64,000 bases of DNA from Mycobacterium nebraskense (GCF_002102255.1 NZ_LQPH01000128.1:19836-83835), one strand, 5' to 3'. Numbered from the stretch's first letter, positions 1 through 9,759 are shown. Notes: a model not told the origin generated them from the letters alone. Translations and numbers: made by a program.

Positions 1-24
1 CCCGCCGCACGTAAATTCGAACCT

Positions 25-897
25 ATGCTCTACGTTCAGCGGTTCGTTGACCGACAACACCTCTACTTGGCCGCTTCGGTCACGGCACACTTCACCGCTG
101 AGCTTGCTGGCGACGGTCCCGAAGACTACGAGACGAAAACGGGCACGGCATTCGTCGTGGAGAAGCAAGGGTCCCTGTTTTTCGTCACCAACCGCCACGT
201 GTTCGACTACAACTACAAGCCTCCCCACGGTGTCATCCCGTCGGCGAAGCTTCGGGGCGTTGAGATTCGTGGATACGCCCAACCGAGCGACCTTTCTCAG
301 CCTGCACCCCCCTGGACCTGGACATGCACACAGGAGACATCTGGAATCGCCTTTCACCCAGACGAATCGACTGACCTCGCGGTCGTTAGCGCCGGACGCG
401 GTTCCTTCAACCCGGGGGACCCCGGTCCAAACTGCTTGGGGATGGAGTGGCTTGCGTCGGCAACGGAGATCGACGGGCTGATGCCGGGAGAAGAAATATT
501 CCTTGCCGGATACCCCGGCATGGCCGGGCCGATTGAACGCCCGTTGATCGTCAGGGGAATCATTGCTAGCGATCCCAGGCACCCGGCGACCTTTGGCAAA
601 GCGCATCTCGGAAACGCTGTCCTGTGCCATTCATTCAGCTGGAGTGGAATGTCCGGCGCTCCTGTATTGGGGATCTCGCAGTCGATCGGCAAAGTCAAGC
701 TCATCGGTGTTAACGCCGGACACGTTGGAGGCTCGGGCATCACGGGAGGTGTGATCTCTCATTTCGTGCGGTCGAGCGCACTGACGGAGTTGATGGGAAA
801 TTTCGTCACGCTCCCCCCTCTTCTCGGCGGTGGTTGGCGCGCTGAAACCCCCGAGGAAATCGCTGAGTCGCTTCGATTTCAAAACCCGTCTCAGTAA
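25..897 (+). CDS. trypsin-like serine protease (possibly 5'-truncated by window edge)
   Basis: A 290-residue protein with the layout of a chymotrypsin/trypsin-like protease (S1-type fold). The likely triad is His58 in TNRHVF, Asp117 in STDLAVV and Ser210 in SGMSGAPV, the last being the usual oxyanion-hole motif before the nucleophile. No signal peptide or membrane segment is visible, so it may be cytoplasmic. The frame stays open upstream to base 1, so the ATG at 25 may not be the true start and no ribosome binding site can be judged. It lies next to an integrase remnant and a tRNA, as accessory genes often do. Substrate is unknown. The protease fold is clear; its role is not. Confidence 0.75.
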   Translation: MLYVQRFVDRQHLYLAASVTAHFTAELAGDGPEDYETKTGTAFVVEKQGSLFFVTNRHVFDYNYKPPHGVIPSAKLRGVEIRGYAQPSDLSQPAPPWTWTCTQETSGIAFHPDESTDLAVVSAGRGSFNPGDPGPNCLGMEWLASATEIDGLMPGEEIFLAGYPGMAGPIERPLIVRGIIASDPRHPATFGKAHLGNAVLCHSFSWSGMSGAPVLGISQSIGKVKLIGVNAGHVGGSGITGGVISHFVRSSALTELMGNFVTLPPLLGGGWRAETPEEIAESLRFQNPSQ

Positions 898-923
898 AGA
901 CGCCGCTTGGGTATCGGATCGCC

Positions 924-1040
924 CTAGGCCAGGCGGATTTCCCATTTGATTTTGACGGAGACATGTCCGGTCCCGCCGTAGTCAGGCGTGGGTTCGATGT
1001 CGATGACTTTGCAGAGCAGATGCCCGTGCTCGTTGCGCAT
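924..1040 (-). CDS. possible 38-aa fragment of an unrecognised protein
   Basis: On the minus strand an ATG at 1040 opens a 38-codon frame ending in TAG at 924. It encodes a balanced sequence (for example PTPDYGGTGHVSVKIKW) that reads more like a real protein tail than a chance frame. The frame is also open upstream for about 16 codons into the region where the integrase remnant starts on the other strand. It could be the C-terminal stub of a gene cut when the mobile element decayed. I do not recognise the family. Confidence 0.3.
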   Translation of the reverse strand: MRNEHGHLLCKVIDIEPTPDYGGTGHVSVKIKWEIRLA

Positions 1041-1071
1041 CACACCTATAGATCCCACATTGACCTTCGCA

Positions 1072-1314
1072 GACCCGCGTGTCTTCAATGTGGCTAGGGA
1101 CTCCCTGCAGGAGTTCCCGAAGGTGACGCCGCACGACCCCCGTCACACAGCCGCCAGCTTGGCGGTGTCGGCGGGCGGCAACGTCCTTGCGCTCGCGCGG
1201 ATGCTCGGACACGAGGACCCAAGCCTCACACTGCGAACGTACGCGGACCTGTTTGACTCCGACCTTGATGCGCTGGCTGATGTGCTGGACCAGCACCGTG
1301 CGGCGGCGCTCTGA
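1072..1314 (+). pseudogene. tyrosine recombinase (phage integrase) C-terminal remnant
   Basis: About 80 codons match the C-terminal catalytic part of a tyrosine integrase. The conserved box HDPRHTAASL holds one catalytic Arg, LGHED holds the conserved His, and TYADLF holds the nucleophilic Tyr. The N-terminal arm-binding and core domains are missing: no integrase-like sequence is seen before about 1072. The fragment ends about 105 bp from the 3' end of tRNA-Pro, the usual site for such enzymes. It looks like the footprint of an old phage or island integration; it is not expected to be active. Confidence 0.75.
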
Positions 1315-1420
1315 CCATCAACTGCCAACAGCAACAGTGAAACTAACGAGGAAAACGTACCGAGTACGCTGCAGCGAACTGCCTAGTGACCTCGTTGAGC
1401 CTGCTACCAGGCTCTTTGGG

Positions 1421-1494
<74 letters not shown>

Positions 1495-1555
1495 CTTGAA
1501 GCTCCGACAGCCTATCGCACCGGCCGGTCGGCTGGCCAAATCGCGGTGTGGCGGG

Positions 1556-2671
1556 TCACTTCCATAGGCAGGAGCGCTCGAACTCCGCCAGCGCCTCGGC
1601 GGGGCCGCTCGAGTCGAGTCCCTGCGCGCTGACCCACTCGTCGCTGAAATAGGTGTCGGTGTAGCGGTCGCCGCTGTCGGCGAGCAGCGTGACCACCGAA
1701 CCGCTGCGCCCTTCCGCGACCATCTCGGCGAGCAGGCCGAAGGCGCCCCACAAGTTGGTGCCCGTCGAGGGCCCCACCCGGCGTCCCAGGACGGCGCTGA
1801 CATGGCGGGCGGCGGCGATGGACGCCGCGTCGGGCACCGCCACCATGCGGTCGACCACGCCGGGCAGGAACGACGGCTCGACCCGCGGCCGGCCGATGCC
1901 CTCGATCCGCGACGAGGTGGGCATCACGATGTCGTAGCGGTCCTCGGCGTAGGCGGGAAAGAACGCGGAGTTCTCCGGGTCGACGACGCACAACCGGGTC
2001 GCGTGCCGCCGGTAGCGGATGTAGCGGCCGATCGTCGCGCTGGTACCGCCGGTGCCCGCGCCGACCACGATCCATTCCGGGATGGGGTGCGTCTCCTCGC
2101 CCATCTGCTCGAAGATCGACTCGGCGATGTTGTTGTTGCCCCGCCAGTCGGTGGCGCGTTCTGCGTTGGTGAACTGGTCCAGGTAGTGCCCGCCGGTGTC
2201 GCGGGCAACGCGCTCGGCCTCGGCGTACACCTCACTCGAGTTCTGCACGAAATGGCAACGCCCGCCCTGGGCTTCGATCAGTGCCACCTTGGACGAGCTG
2301 GTGGACGCCGGCATCACCGCGACGAACGGCAGACCCAGCAGGGCCGCGAAGTAGGCCTCCGAGACCGCCGTCGAACCCGACGAGGCCTCGACCACCGTGG
2401 TGCCTTCGTTGATCCACCCGTTGCAGAGCGCATAAAGAAACAACGAGCGCGCCAACCGGTGCTTGAGGCTGCCCGTGATGTGCGTGGTCTCGTCTTTGAG
2501 GTACAGCGCCACATCGACATCGCTGCCGTCCGCGCCCCACGCCGACGGCAGCGGGTAGCGCAGTAAGTGCGTATCCGCGCTTCGGCGCGCGTCGGCGTGG
2601 ATCAGCCGGACCGCGTTGTCCGTCCAGCACCGCGAGCGGCTGCGGACCGCGATCCGGGTCCGCTCGGTCAA
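1556..2671 (-). CDS. cds1: PLP-dependent L-cysteine desulfhydrase (cysteine synthase-like)
   Basis: A 371-residue fold-type II PLP enzyme matching Rv3684. The likely Schiff-base lysine is Lys70 in TGSLKHR, and the phosphate-binding glycine loop is [11 protein letters not shown]. In M. tuberculosis the homologue (Cds1) breaks cysteine into hydrogen sulfide, pyruvate and ammonia, supporting respiration and redox balance; that activity is assumed here by homology. The start is TTG at 2671, overlapping the TGA of the upstream phosphoesterase by 4 bp (TTGA), which implies translational coupling. A plain cysteine synthase or cystathionine beta-synthase-like role is the alternative. Confidence 0.88.
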   Translation of the reverse strand: MTERTRIAVRSRSRCWTDNAVRLIHADARRSADTHLLRYPLPSAWGADGSDVDVALYLKDETTHITGSLKHRLARSLFLYALCNGWINEGTTVVEASSGSTAVSEAYFAALLGLPFVAVMPASTSSSKVALIEAQGGRCHFVQNSSEVYAEAERVARDTGGHYLDQFTNAERATDWRGNNNIAESIFEQMGEETHPIPEWIVVGAGTGGTSATIGRYIRYRRHATRLCVVDPENSAFFPAYAEDRYDIVMPTSSRIEGIGRPRVEPSFLPGVVDRMVAVPDAASIAAARHVSAVLGRRVGPSTGTNLWGAFGLLAEMVAEGRSGSVVTLLADSGDRYTDTYFSDEWVSAQGLDSSGPAEALAEFERSCLWK

Positions 2672-3627
2672 CGCACCGAAGCTGTTGGCTGCGAATGGCT
2701 CAGGTCACTGGCTGAATCGCGACCGCCCATCGGGGAGGCGATCAACGTCAGCAGGGTGGCCTCGGGCCTGCAGCAGAACCGCACCGGCGCGAACGGCGAT
2801 GTGCCGATCCCGGCGGAGACGTGCAGCTGCATGTTCGCGCCCCACCGGGACGGTCCCTTCGCGCGGGACCGGTCCAGGCCGCAGTTGGTCACCAGGGCGC
2901 CGTAGAGCGGCAGGCAGACCTGCCCGCCGTGGGTGTGTCCGGCCATCACCAGCTGGTAGCCGTCGGCGGCGAAGCGATCCAGCACCCGCGGCTCGGGCGA
3001 GTGAACCAGCCCCAGCCGCAGGTTCGCGGCCGGGCTGGCCGGGCCCGCGATCGTTTCGTAGCGGTCGCGGTCGATGTGCGGGTCATCGACGCCGGCGGCG
3101 GCGATGTGCAGGCCGGCCGCCTCGAACTCGCGCCGGGTGTGGGTGAGGTCGAGCCAGCCGCGCTCGGTGAAGGCCGCCCGCAGATCCTGCCAGGGCAGCG
3201 GTTCACCGTGGACCCGGTGCGACGGGTTGGTCACATACTTCAGCGGGTTCTTCAGGCGCGGCCCGAAGTAGTCATTGCTGCCGAACACGAAGACACCCGG
3301 CCGCGACAGCAGATCCCCGAGGGCCTGCACCACCGCGGGCACCGCTTTGGGGTGGGCGAGGTTGTCGCCGGTGTTGACCACCAGGTCGGGTTCCCAGTTG
3401 CTCAGCTCGCGCAGCCAGGCTTGTTTGCGACGCTGGGCGGGCAGCATGTGGAGATCGCTGATATGCAGCACCCGCAGCGGCGTTGAGCCGGGCGTCAAGA
3501 CGGGCATGGTTATCTCACGCAGGACGAAGGCGTTGCGCTCGACGACCGCGGCATAACCGATGCCGGCGACGGCCGAACCGAGTGCGACGGAACCGGCGCG
3601 GATCAGCGTGGGCAATACATCAGCCAT
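2668..3627 (-). CDS. calcineurin-like metallophosphoesterase (Rv3683-like)
   Basis: A 319-residue protein with all five metal-binding blocks of the calcineurin-like family: Asp58-x-His60 (ISDLH), GDN at 87-89, Asn118-Asp119 (GSNDY), His209 (VHSPE) and GHTHGGQ at 230-236. The first 35 residues are hydrophobic ([20 protein letters not shown]), suggesting a membrane anchor. It probably hydrolyses a phosphoester in the envelope; the substrate is unknown, although UDP-sugar or lipid-linked substrates are known for relatives. The gene is translationally coupled to cds1 downstream and follows ponA2 by 79 bp, so the three may share a transcript. Confidence 0.88.
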   Translation of the reverse strand: MADVLPTLIRAGSVALGSAVAGIGYAAVVERNAFVLREITMPVLTPGSTPLRVLHISDLHMLPAQRRKQAWLRELSNWEPDLVVNTGDNLAHPKAVPAVVQALGDLLSRPGVFVFGSNDYFGPRLKNPLKYVTNPSHRVHGEPLPWQDLRAAFTERGWLDLTHTRREFEAAGLHIAAAGVDDPHIDRDRYETIAGPASPAANLRLGLVHSPEPRVLDRFAADGYQLVMAGHTHGGQVCLPLYGALVTNCGLDRSRAKGPSRWGANMQLHVSAGIGTSPFAPVRFCCRPEATLLTLIASPMGGRDSASDLSHSQPTASVR

Positions 3628-3706
3628 GCTGGCAGCCTACTGCCGGTTGCGCTTTGGCAACGTATGGCTTGCGCGACGGCGTCAATGGTGGCGGCTTTGC
3701 GCTGGC

Positions 3707-6136
3707 CTACGGAGGCGGCTGCCCCGGTGGTGGAGGCGGCGGCGCCAGCAGCGGAATGGTGATCGGGGGCAGACCCGGGATCTCCACCACCTGCGACCCG
3801 ACCGGCACCGGGGCGCCCTCCGGCGGCGGCGGCGGAGCCGGCGGGATGCCGTTGCTGACCTGGATGGTGATGATCGACCCCGGGATCGTCGCGCCGCTCG
3901 GCGTCGTTCCCACCACCTCGCCCTGCTTCGCGGTGCTGTTGACGAAATTGCTCTGATCGGCGACCTGGAAGCCCGCCTCCTTGAGGCGCGAGCGTGCCGC
4001 CTCGATATCCAGGCCGGCGACGCTGGGCACCCGAGACCCGGGCGACCCGTCGACATAACGGGGATCGGTGGGCGGCAATTGCACCGGCCCGAAGTTGGTG
4101 GCGATCGGCTTCATCGCGGTGAACCAGGTGCGGGCCGGCTCGTTACCGCCGTACAGGTCGCCCTCGCCGCAATGGCGCAGCGGCGACGAGCACAGGTCCG
4201 TCGGCGTCGTCGAGTCGTCGTAGATGTAGTTGGCCGCCGCGTAGTGGTTGGTGAATCCAACGAAGCCCGAGGAGCGGTGCGCCTCGGTGGTGCCCGTCTT
4301 ACCGGACATGGGCAGGGTCCAGCCCGCGGCGCCGGCCGAGCCGGAGGCGGTGCCACCGCCCACCGCGTCTTTGCTCATCGCGTTGGCGAGGGTGTTCGCC
4401 AAGCCTTCGGGCACCACCTGGTCGCAGGTTTCGGTGGTGACGGCGACTTCGTTGCCGTGCCGGTCGATCAGCTTGTCGATCGGGTTCGGCGGGCACCACG
4501 TGCCGCCGGAGGCCAGCGTGGCCGCGACGTTGGACAGCTCCAGCGCGTTCACCTCGATCGGGCCCAGGGTGAACGAGCCGATGTTCTGCCGTTTGACGAA
4601 GTCGGCCAGGCTCTCGTTGCTGTCGGGGTTGTAGTCGCGGGCGGTGCCGGGATCGGCGTAGGACCGCAGGCCCAGCTTGATCGCCATGTCCACCGTGCGG
4701 GTCACCCCGACCTGCTGGATCAGCTTGGCGAACGCGGTGTTCGGCGAGGTGGCCAGCGCCTCGGTCACGTTCATCGATCCGCGGTAGTTGCCGGCGTTGA
4801 CCACACACCAGGTGTCCTTCGGACAGCCCTTGGCCCCGCCGCTACCCAGTCCCTTGGCCTGGAATCGGCTCGGTACCTCGAGCGTGGCGTTGGTGCCCAT
4901 GCCCATGTCCAGGGCGGCGGCCGTGGTGAAGATCTTGAAGACCGATCCCGCGCCGTCGCCGACCAGGGAGAACGGCTGTGGTCGCATGGTCTCGCCGGCG
5001 TCGAGGTTCAGGCCGTAGGTGCGGTTGCTGGCCATCGCCATCACCTTGTGCGACGTCTTGCCGGGCTGGATCACGCTCATCACGCTGGAGATGCCCGGCA
5101 GGGTCGGGCTGGCGAACTGGTCGATGGCCGCCTTGACCGGGATCTGCACGTCCGGGTCCAGCGTGGTGCGGATCAGGTAGCCGCCGCGGGCCACCTGTTC
5201 TTTGCTGATGCCGGCGCGGGACAGGTACTCCTGGACGTAGTCGCAGAAGAACGCGCGATCGCCGGCCGCGATGCAGCCCCGCGGCAGCTCGTTGGGCTGC
5301 GGCAGCACGCCCAGCGGGGTGGCCTTGGCGGCGCGCAGCGCGTCGGCCTCCTGCGGGATGTTCTCGATCATGGTGTCCAGCACCAGGTTTCGCCGCGCCA
5401 GCGCGCCCTCGGGGTTGGTGTAGGGGTTCAGTGCGCTGGTCGACTGCACCATGCCCGCCAGCAGCGCCGCCTGCTGCCAGTTCAGGTCCGAAGCGTTGAT
5501 GCCGAAGTAGGTCTGCGCCGCGTCCTGCACGCCGAACGAACCGTTGCCGAAGGACACCAGGTTCAAGTAGCGGGTCAGGATCTCGGGCTTGGTGAAGGTC
5601 TTGTCCAGCGTGAGCGCCATCCGGATCTCACGCAGCTTGCGCGCAGGGGTGGTTTCGACGGCGGCGCGCTTCTCGGCGTCGGTCTTCGCCGTCACCAGCA
5701 ACTGGTAGTTCTTGATGTACTGCTGCTCGATAGTCGAACCGCCGCGGGTGTCGACGTCGCCGCGCGCGTAGCCGGCCAGCCCGGTCAGCGTGCCCTTCCA
5801 GTCCACCCCGTTGTGGTCGGCGAACCGTTTGTCCTCGATGGACACGATCGCCAGCTTCATCGTGTTGGCGATCTTGTCGCTGGGCACCTCGAAGCGGCGC
5901 TGGGAGTACAGCCAGGCGATGGTGTTGCCCTTCGCGTCGACCATCGTCGACACCGCGGGCACCTCACCCTCGAGGAGTTGGGCCGAGCCGTTGGCCACGA
6001 CTTCGGAGGCGCGGTTGGACACCAGTCCCAATCCGCCCGCGAACGGAAACATCAGTGCCGTGGCGACCACACCGGCCAGCAAGCAGTACCCCGCAAGCTT
6101 GAGAATCGTGAGGAAGGCCTGGGGGCGGTCTGACAT
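3707..6136 (-). CDS. ponA2: bifunctional penicillin-binding protein PonA2 with PASTA domain
   Basis: An 809-residue class A penicillin-binding protein that polymerises and cross-links peptidoglycan. A short cytoplasmic N-terminus and one membrane helix (about 10-32) precede the glycosyltransferase domain with Glu101 in IEDKRF and RGGSTIEQQ. The transpeptidase domain follows with Ser398-VFK401, SPN at 464-466 and KTG near residue 600. A single PASTA repeat near 690-757 and a proline-rich tail (runs of Pro at the end) complete it. The ATG at 6136 has a TACTGT box 7 nt upstream, predicting a leaderless mRNA. Corresponds to Rv3682, linked in other mycobacteria to survival in non-growing and stress states. 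Confidence 0.96.
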   Translation of the reverse strand: MSDRPQAFLTILKLAGYCLLAGVVATALMFPFAGGLGLVSNRASEVVANGSAQLLEGEVPAVSTMVDAKGNTIAWLYSQRRFEVPSDKIANTMKLAIVSIEDKRFADHNGVDWKGTLTGLAGYARGDVDTRGGSTIEQQYIKNYQLLVTAKTDAEKRAAVETTPARKLREIRMALTLDKTFTKPEILTRYLNLVSFGNGSFGVQDAAQTYFGINASDLNWQQAALLAGMVQSTSALNPYTNPEGALARRNLVLDTMIENIPQEADALRAAKATPLGVLPQPNELPRGCIAAGDRAFFCDYVQEYLSRAGISKEQVARGGYLIRTTLDPDVQIPVKAAIDQFASPTLPGISSVMSVIQPGKTSHKVMAMASNRTYGLNLDAGETMRPQPFSLVGDGAGSVFKIFTTAAALDMGMGTNATLEVPSRFQAKGLGSGGAKGCPKDTWCVVNAGNYRGSMNVTEALATSPNTAFAKLIQQVGVTRTVDMAIKLGLRSYADPGTARDYNPDSNESLADFVKRQNIGSFTLGPIEVNALELSNVAATLASGGTWCPPNPIDKLIDRHGNEVAVTTETCDQVVPEGLANTLANAMSKDAVGGGTASGSAGAAGWTLPMSGKTGTTEAHRSSGFVGFTNHYAAANYIYDDSTTPTDLCSSPLRHCGEGDLYGGNEPARTWFTAMKPIATNFGPVQLPPTDPRYVDGSPGSRVPSVAGLDIEAARSRLKEAGFQVADQSNFVNSTAKQGEVVGTTPSGATIPGSIITIQVSNGIPPAPPPPPEGAPVPVGSQVVEIPGLPPITIPLLAPPPPPPGQPPP

Positions 6137-6143
6137 GGCTACT

Positions 6144-6149
6144 ACAGTA
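6144..6149 (-). promoter_or_regulatory. -10 box of ponA2 (leaderless)
   Basis: The minus strand reads TACTGT, then 7 nt, then the ATG of ponA2. This TAnnnT hexamer and spacing place transcription start at or next to the start codon. Confidence 0.55.
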
Positions 6150-6497
6150 GCGGCCCCCAGTCACGTCGCCACGCTGCGAGTTCACCCACTTTTTCCCCCG
6201 TCATTGACCAGCGCTTTACCGCCGCGGCTGCGATAAAATTTGCATGTGCGTAAGTGGGCAGGCCCATGCGCGCACGTGTGCAAGATCACTTTCTCGCCTA
6301 TCCTCCTGAGGCGAGACGGCACGCCCGTCCCAAAAAAAGCGTTATCGGACTGTTGCGCAATTGGGGGCTGACCACCTAACTTAGACACACGGTGAGATTC
6401 AGGTAACACCGATGTACACAGTGTGGCGTAGATCGCAGGTGGGGATCTGCACCCGGAGGGCGGTCACGAAAGCGGCCGGTAGGGAAGGGAACAGTTC
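6150..6497. other. intergenic region between divergent ponA2 and whiB4
   Basis: About 350 bp with no credible coding frame. It must hold the whiB4 promoter and leader. It is less GC-rich than its flanks and contains an A7 run near 6335. A ribosome binding site (GGGAAGGGAA) sits just before the whiB4 GTG. No terminator or obvious small RNA was seen. Confidence 0.5.
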
Positions 6498-6848
6498 GTG
6501 TCAGGAACACGGCCTGCGGCGCGTAGGACAAACATTGCGGCCGCACAAGGGGTACTCCGCAGCGTTGACGCCGAAGAACGGATCGCCTGGGTTTCCAGAG
6601 CACTGTGCCGGACCACGGACCCGGACGAACTTTTCGTTCGGGGAGCGGCCCAACGCAAAGCCGCCGTCATCTGCCGGCACTGCCCGGTCATGCAGGAGTG
6701 CGGCGCGGACGCTCTGGACAACAAGGTCGAGTTCGGCGTCTGGGGCGGCATGACCGAGCGTCAGCGCAGGGCCCTGCTCAAGCAACACCCCGAGGTGGTC
6801 TCCTGGGCGGACTTCTTCGACAAGAGGAGAACCCGCAACGTCGGCTGA
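6498..6848 (+). CDS. whiB4: WhiB-family iron-sulfur redox regulator WhiB4
   Basis: A 116-residue WhiB protein with the four cluster-ligating cysteines Cys37, Cys59, Cys62 and Cys68 and the turn motif GVWGGMT (80-86) followed by a basic tail (RQRRALLK). WhiB4 holds an oxygen-sensitive 4Fe-4S cluster; in M. tuberculosis the oxidised apo form binds DNA and tunes antioxidant gene expression. The start is GTG at 6498, preceded by a purine-rich site (AGGGAAGGGAA). It is transcribed away from ponA2 and converges on bagB. Matches Rv3681c in length and context. Confidence 0.94.
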   Translation: MSGTRPAARRTNIAAAQGVLRSVDAEERIAWVSRALCRTTDPDELFVRGAAQRKAAVICRHCPVMQECGADALDNKVEFGVWGGMTERQRRALLKQHPEVVSWADFFDKRRTRNVG

Positions 6849-6869
6849 CCCACCGGCCCGACCCGACTC

Positions 6870-8039
6870 CTAGCGCAGGGGTCCCTGGGCCGTGGTACGG
6901 GCCGTGTCGTCGCCGGCCGACGTGATCTGATCGGCGAGCGCGCGCAACGCTTCCAGGTCCGAGACGTCGAACGGCAGCGACGGAACCCCGATGACCGCCA
7001 CGTGCGGATTGGCCCCGGTGAACCGCGACAGCAACCTGATCTCCCGTTTGGCGGTCTGCGCACGATCGGCATGAATCCTCAGCACGGCCGCGGCCAACGA
7101 CGCCGCCTCGGAATCCGGCTCGGCCTCCAACGTTTCGGTTCCGTCGATCGCCCGCTCGGCGGGCAACGAACACAACGTCGGGTGGGTACGGTTCAAAACC
7201 AGCCCGGCGAGCGGCATGCCTTCCTGGGACAGCCGGTCGACGAAGAATGAGGCCTCGCGCAGCGCATCGGGTTCGGCCGCCGACACCACCACGAATTGCG
7301 TACCGCGCCTCTTCAGCAGCGCGTACGTGCGGTCCGCCTTCTCCCGGAAACCGCCGAAGGTGGCGTCCAGCGACTGCACGAATTCCGCCGCATCGCTCAA
7401 CATCTGTGAGCCGAGCACGGTGGATATCGCCTTCATCGCCAAACCCATTGCGCCCGTGACCAATCGGCCTATGCCCCGGCCCGGCGCGAGCAGCAGCCGC
7501 CACAACCGGCTGTCCATGAAGCTGCCCAACCGTTTGGGCGCGTCCAGGAAGTCCAGCGCGTTGCGCGACGGCGGGGTGTCCACCACCACCAGGTCCCACC
7601 GGTCCTCGGCCAGCAGTTGACCGAGCTTCTCCATCGCCATGTACTCCTGCGTGCCGGCGAGGGAGCTGGCGACGGTCTGATAGAACTGGTTGTCCAGAAT
7701 CGCTTGCGCCCGGCCGTTTCCGGAGTACTGGACCACCATCTCGTCGAACGTGCGACGCATGTCGAGCATCATCGCGTGTAACTCACCGGGGACCTCGGAC
7801 GCCAAGGGCACCCGTTGCGGGGTGTTGCCGAGGTCGTTGACCCCGAGCGCCTGCGCCAATCGCTTGGCCGGGTCGATGGTCAAAACGCAGACGTTGCGGC
7901 CGTATTCGGCCGCGCGCAACGCCATCGCGGCCGCGGTGGTGGTCTTGCCCACCCCGCCGGCACCGCAGCACACCACCACCCGGTTGGTCGTGTCGGCCAA
8001 GATCGAGGCCATATCAAGTCTATTCGGTGTGGTACTCAT
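6870..8039 (-). CDS. bagB: Get3/ArsA-like ATPase BagB
   Basis: A 389-residue cytoplasmic P-loop ATPase of the ArsA/Get3 group matching Rv3680. Its P loop is GAGGVGKTT (26-34), so the signature lysine of the deviant Walker A motif (KGGxGKT) is replaced by Ala. DTPPS near 153 is the switch II region. It overlaps bagA by 4 bp (ATGA), and in M. tuberculosis the two ATPases act together and protect cells against glycerol and nitric-oxide stress. They are probably subunits of one heteromeric machine. Whether they target membrane proteins, as eukaryotic Get3 does, is unproven. Confidence 0.9.
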   Translation of the reverse strand: MSTTPNRLDMASILADTTNRVVVCCGAGGVGKTTTAAAMALRAAEYGRNVCVLTIDPAKRLAQALGVNDLGNTPQRVPLASEVPGELHAMMLDMRRTFDEMVVQYSGNGRAQAILDNQFYQTVASSLAGTQEYMAMEKLGQLLAEDRWDLVVVDTPPSRNALDFLDAPKRLGSFMDSRLWRLLLAPGRGIGRLVTGAMGLAMKAISTVLGSQMLSDAAEFVQSLDATFGGFREKADRTYALLKRRGTQFVVVSAAEPDALREASFFVDRLSQEGMPLAGLVLNRTHPTLCSLPAERAIDGTETLEAEPDSEAASLAAAVLRIHADRAQTAKREIRLLSRFTGANPHVAVIGVPSLPFDVSDLEALRALADQITSAGDDTARTTAQGPLR

Positions 8040-9055
8040 CGAACCCCCTGCTGCGCAAGCGATTCCGAAAGCTCATAGAGGCTTCCGAGGTCGACACCGT
8101 CGGAGATCGCCGGCAGCTCGAGCCGGGGCACGTGCAACGCGTCCAGCTGTTGCGCGACCTCGGCTCGCGCGGCGATGACCGTCGCATGCTCGATGGTTTC
8201 GGTCAGCAGGCCGGCGAACTCGGCGTCGTTCAGCTTGATCCCCGCCATCTCCAGCCCTGCCCGCACCGAGTCCGCGTCGACGTGTCCCTCGGCGGCCTTC
8301 GCCAGGTCGGCGGGCTGCAGGTGGGACGCGATGTTGCGATTCACGATCACGCTGCCGATCGGCAGCTCCATCTCGGCGAGCTCCTCGATGGCTTCCAGGG
8401 TTTCCTGCACCGGCAACGCCTCCAGCAGGGTGACCACGTGGATGGCGGTCTGCTCGGAATGCAGCAGCCTCACCACGCCCTCACTCTGTGAGTGCACCGG
8501 CCCGCCCTTGGCCAGATCCGACACGGCCTTGGTGACGTCCAGGAAGCGGGCGATCCGCCCCGTCGGTGGGGCGTCGACGACAACCGCGTCGTAAACGGGA
8601 AGCCGGTTCTTATCGACGCGCACCACCGACTCCTTGATCTTCCCGGTGAGCAGCACGTCGCGCAGCCCGGGCGCGATCGTCGTCGCGAACTCGATGGCGC
8701 CGATGCGGCGCATCGCCCGCCCGGCGATACCGAGGTTGTAGAACATGTCCAGGTATTCCAGGAACGCGGCCTCGATGTCGATCGCCAGGGCATTGACCTG
8801 ACCGCCACGTTCGGCGGTCGCGATCTTGACCTCCTGGTAGGGCAGCGGTGGCACGTCGAAGAGTTGCGCAATGCCTTGCCGCCCTTCGACTTCCACGAGG
8901 AGAACCTTGCGGCCTCCGGCTGCCAGGGTCAGCGCCAGTGCGGCCGCTATCGTCGACTTGCCCGTACCGCCTTTGCCGGTGACGAAATGCAGGCGGGCCT
9001 TCGAAAGCCGCGCCGGCCAGCCGACGGCGCTACCGCCGCTCGATGTGTTTGCCAC
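8036..9055 (-). CDS. bagA: Get3/ArsA-like ATPase BagA
   Basis: A 339-residue ArsA/Get3-family ATPase matching Rv3679 and partner of BagB. The P loop GKGGTGKST (27-35) keeps the signature lysine Lys28, unlike Bag[11 protein letters not shown] is the switch II segment. The start is GTG at 9055, with TAGCAT ending 6 nt upstream, predicting a leaderless mRNA. The gene heads a two-gene operon with bagB and diverges from the DUF4177 gene at 9133, whose own leaderless promoter lies back to back with it. Confidence 0.9.
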   Translation of the reverse strand: MANTSSGGSAVGWPARLSKARLHFVTGKGGTGKSTIAAALALTLAAGGRKVLLVEVEGRQGIAQLFDVPPLPYQEVKIATAERGGQVNALAIDIEAAFLEYLDMFYNLGIAGRAMRRIGAIEFATTIAPGLRDVLLTGKIKESVVRVDKNRLPVYDAVVVDAPPTGRIARFLDVTKAVSDLAKGGPVHSQSEGVVRLLHSEQTAIHVVTLLEALPVQETLEAIEELAEMELPIGSVIVNRNIASHLQPADLAKAAEGHVDADSVRAGLEMAGIKLNDAEFAGLLTETIEHATVIAARAEVAQQLDALHVPRLELPAISDGVDLGSLYELSESLAQQGVR

Positions 9056-9132
9056 CTTCGCATGCTAGCCCGACCCGCGCCCGGCCCCCGGGCAGGCCAG
9101 AGCCGTTCACATCCGACCGATAAGCTCGCGCC
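9056..9132. promoter_or_regulatory. back-to-back leaderless promoters for bagA and the DUF4177-ridA operon
   Basis: The 77-bp gap carries TAGCAT on the minus strand (9067-9062), 6 nt before the bagA GTG, and TAAGCT on the plus strand (9121-9126), 6 nt before the ATG at 9133. Both match the mycobacterial TAnnnT -10 consensus. Confidence 0.55.
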
Positions 9133-9294
9133 ATGAGCCAACCGACCGCATGGGAATACGTCACGGTCCCGCTGCTGACACACGCCACCAAACAAATTCT
9201 CGACCAGTGGGGTGCCGACGGCTGGGAACTGGTGTCCGTATTGCCCGGGCCAACCGGCGAGCAACACGTCGCGTATCTGAAGCGCCCGAAGTAG
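9133..9294 (+). CDS. small DUF4177-type protein (Rv3678A-like)
   Basis: A 53-residue protein beginning MSQPTAWEYVTVPL with the typical DUF4177 core (QWGADGWELVSV). Function is unknown; such small proteins are common next to RidA and ArsA-like genes in actinobacteria. A TAAGCT box 6 nt before the ATG predicts a leaderless mRNA. Its TAG is followed directly by the ATG of ridA with no gap, so the two are surely co-transcribed. Confidence 0.85.
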   Translation: MSQPTAWEYVTVPLLTHATKQILDQWGADGWELVSVLPGPTGEQHVAYLKRPK

Positions 9295-9759
9295 ATGACT
9301 GCGTCGGCCCGGCTCGCGCAACTTGGTGTCGCGCTTCCGGAGGTGGTGGCGCCGCTGGCCGCCTATGTCCCCGCCGTGCGGACGGGCGACCTGGTCTACA
9401 CCGCGGGTCAGCTACCGATGCAGGCGGGACAGCTGGCCGGGACCGGCAAGGTCGGGGCCCAGGTCAGCCCGGACGAGGGCAGGGCGATGGCGCGGATCTG
9501 CGCGCTCAATGCCCTGGCGGCCATCGATTCGCTGGTGGGCATCGACGCCGTGACCCGGGTGGTCAAGGTCGTCGGCTTCGTCGCGTCGGCTCCGGGTTTC
9601 AACGGCCAGCCCAGCATCATCAACGGGGCTTCCGAGCTGCTCGCCGAGGTGTTCGGCGATGACGGCGCCCACGCGCGGTCGGCCGTCGGCGTGTCCGAGC
9701 TGCCGCTGGATGCGCCGGTGGAAGTGGAGCTGATCGTGGAGGTCGGCTCACGACCGTGA
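9295..9759 (+). CDS. RidA/YjgF family deaminase-like protein
   Basis: A 154-residue protein of the RidA (YjgF/YER057c) family matching Rv3678c. The conserved C-terminal stretch HARSAVGVSELPLDAPVEVE contains the Arg that in true RidA enzymes binds the carboxylate of enamine or imine intermediates. RidA clears reactive 2-aminoacrylate made by PLP enzymes. This longer form belongs to a divergent subgroup, so activity on imines is likely but not certain. It starts immediately after the DUF4177 gene and overlaps the next gene by 4 bp (GTGA). Confidence 0.85.
   Translation: MTASARLAQLGVALPEVVAPLAAYVPAVRTGDLVYTAGQLPMQAGQLAGTGKVGAQVSPDEGRAMARICALNALAAIDSLVGIDAVTRVVKVVGFVASAPGFNGQPSIINGASELLAEVFGDDGAHARSAVGVSELPLDAPVEVELIVEVGSRP

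Noticed and set aside
3560..6133. 857-codon plus-strand frame opposite ponA2
   Set aside because: Antisense shadow of a clear penicillin-binding protein; Arg/Gly/His-rich composition typical of GC-rich antisense frames.
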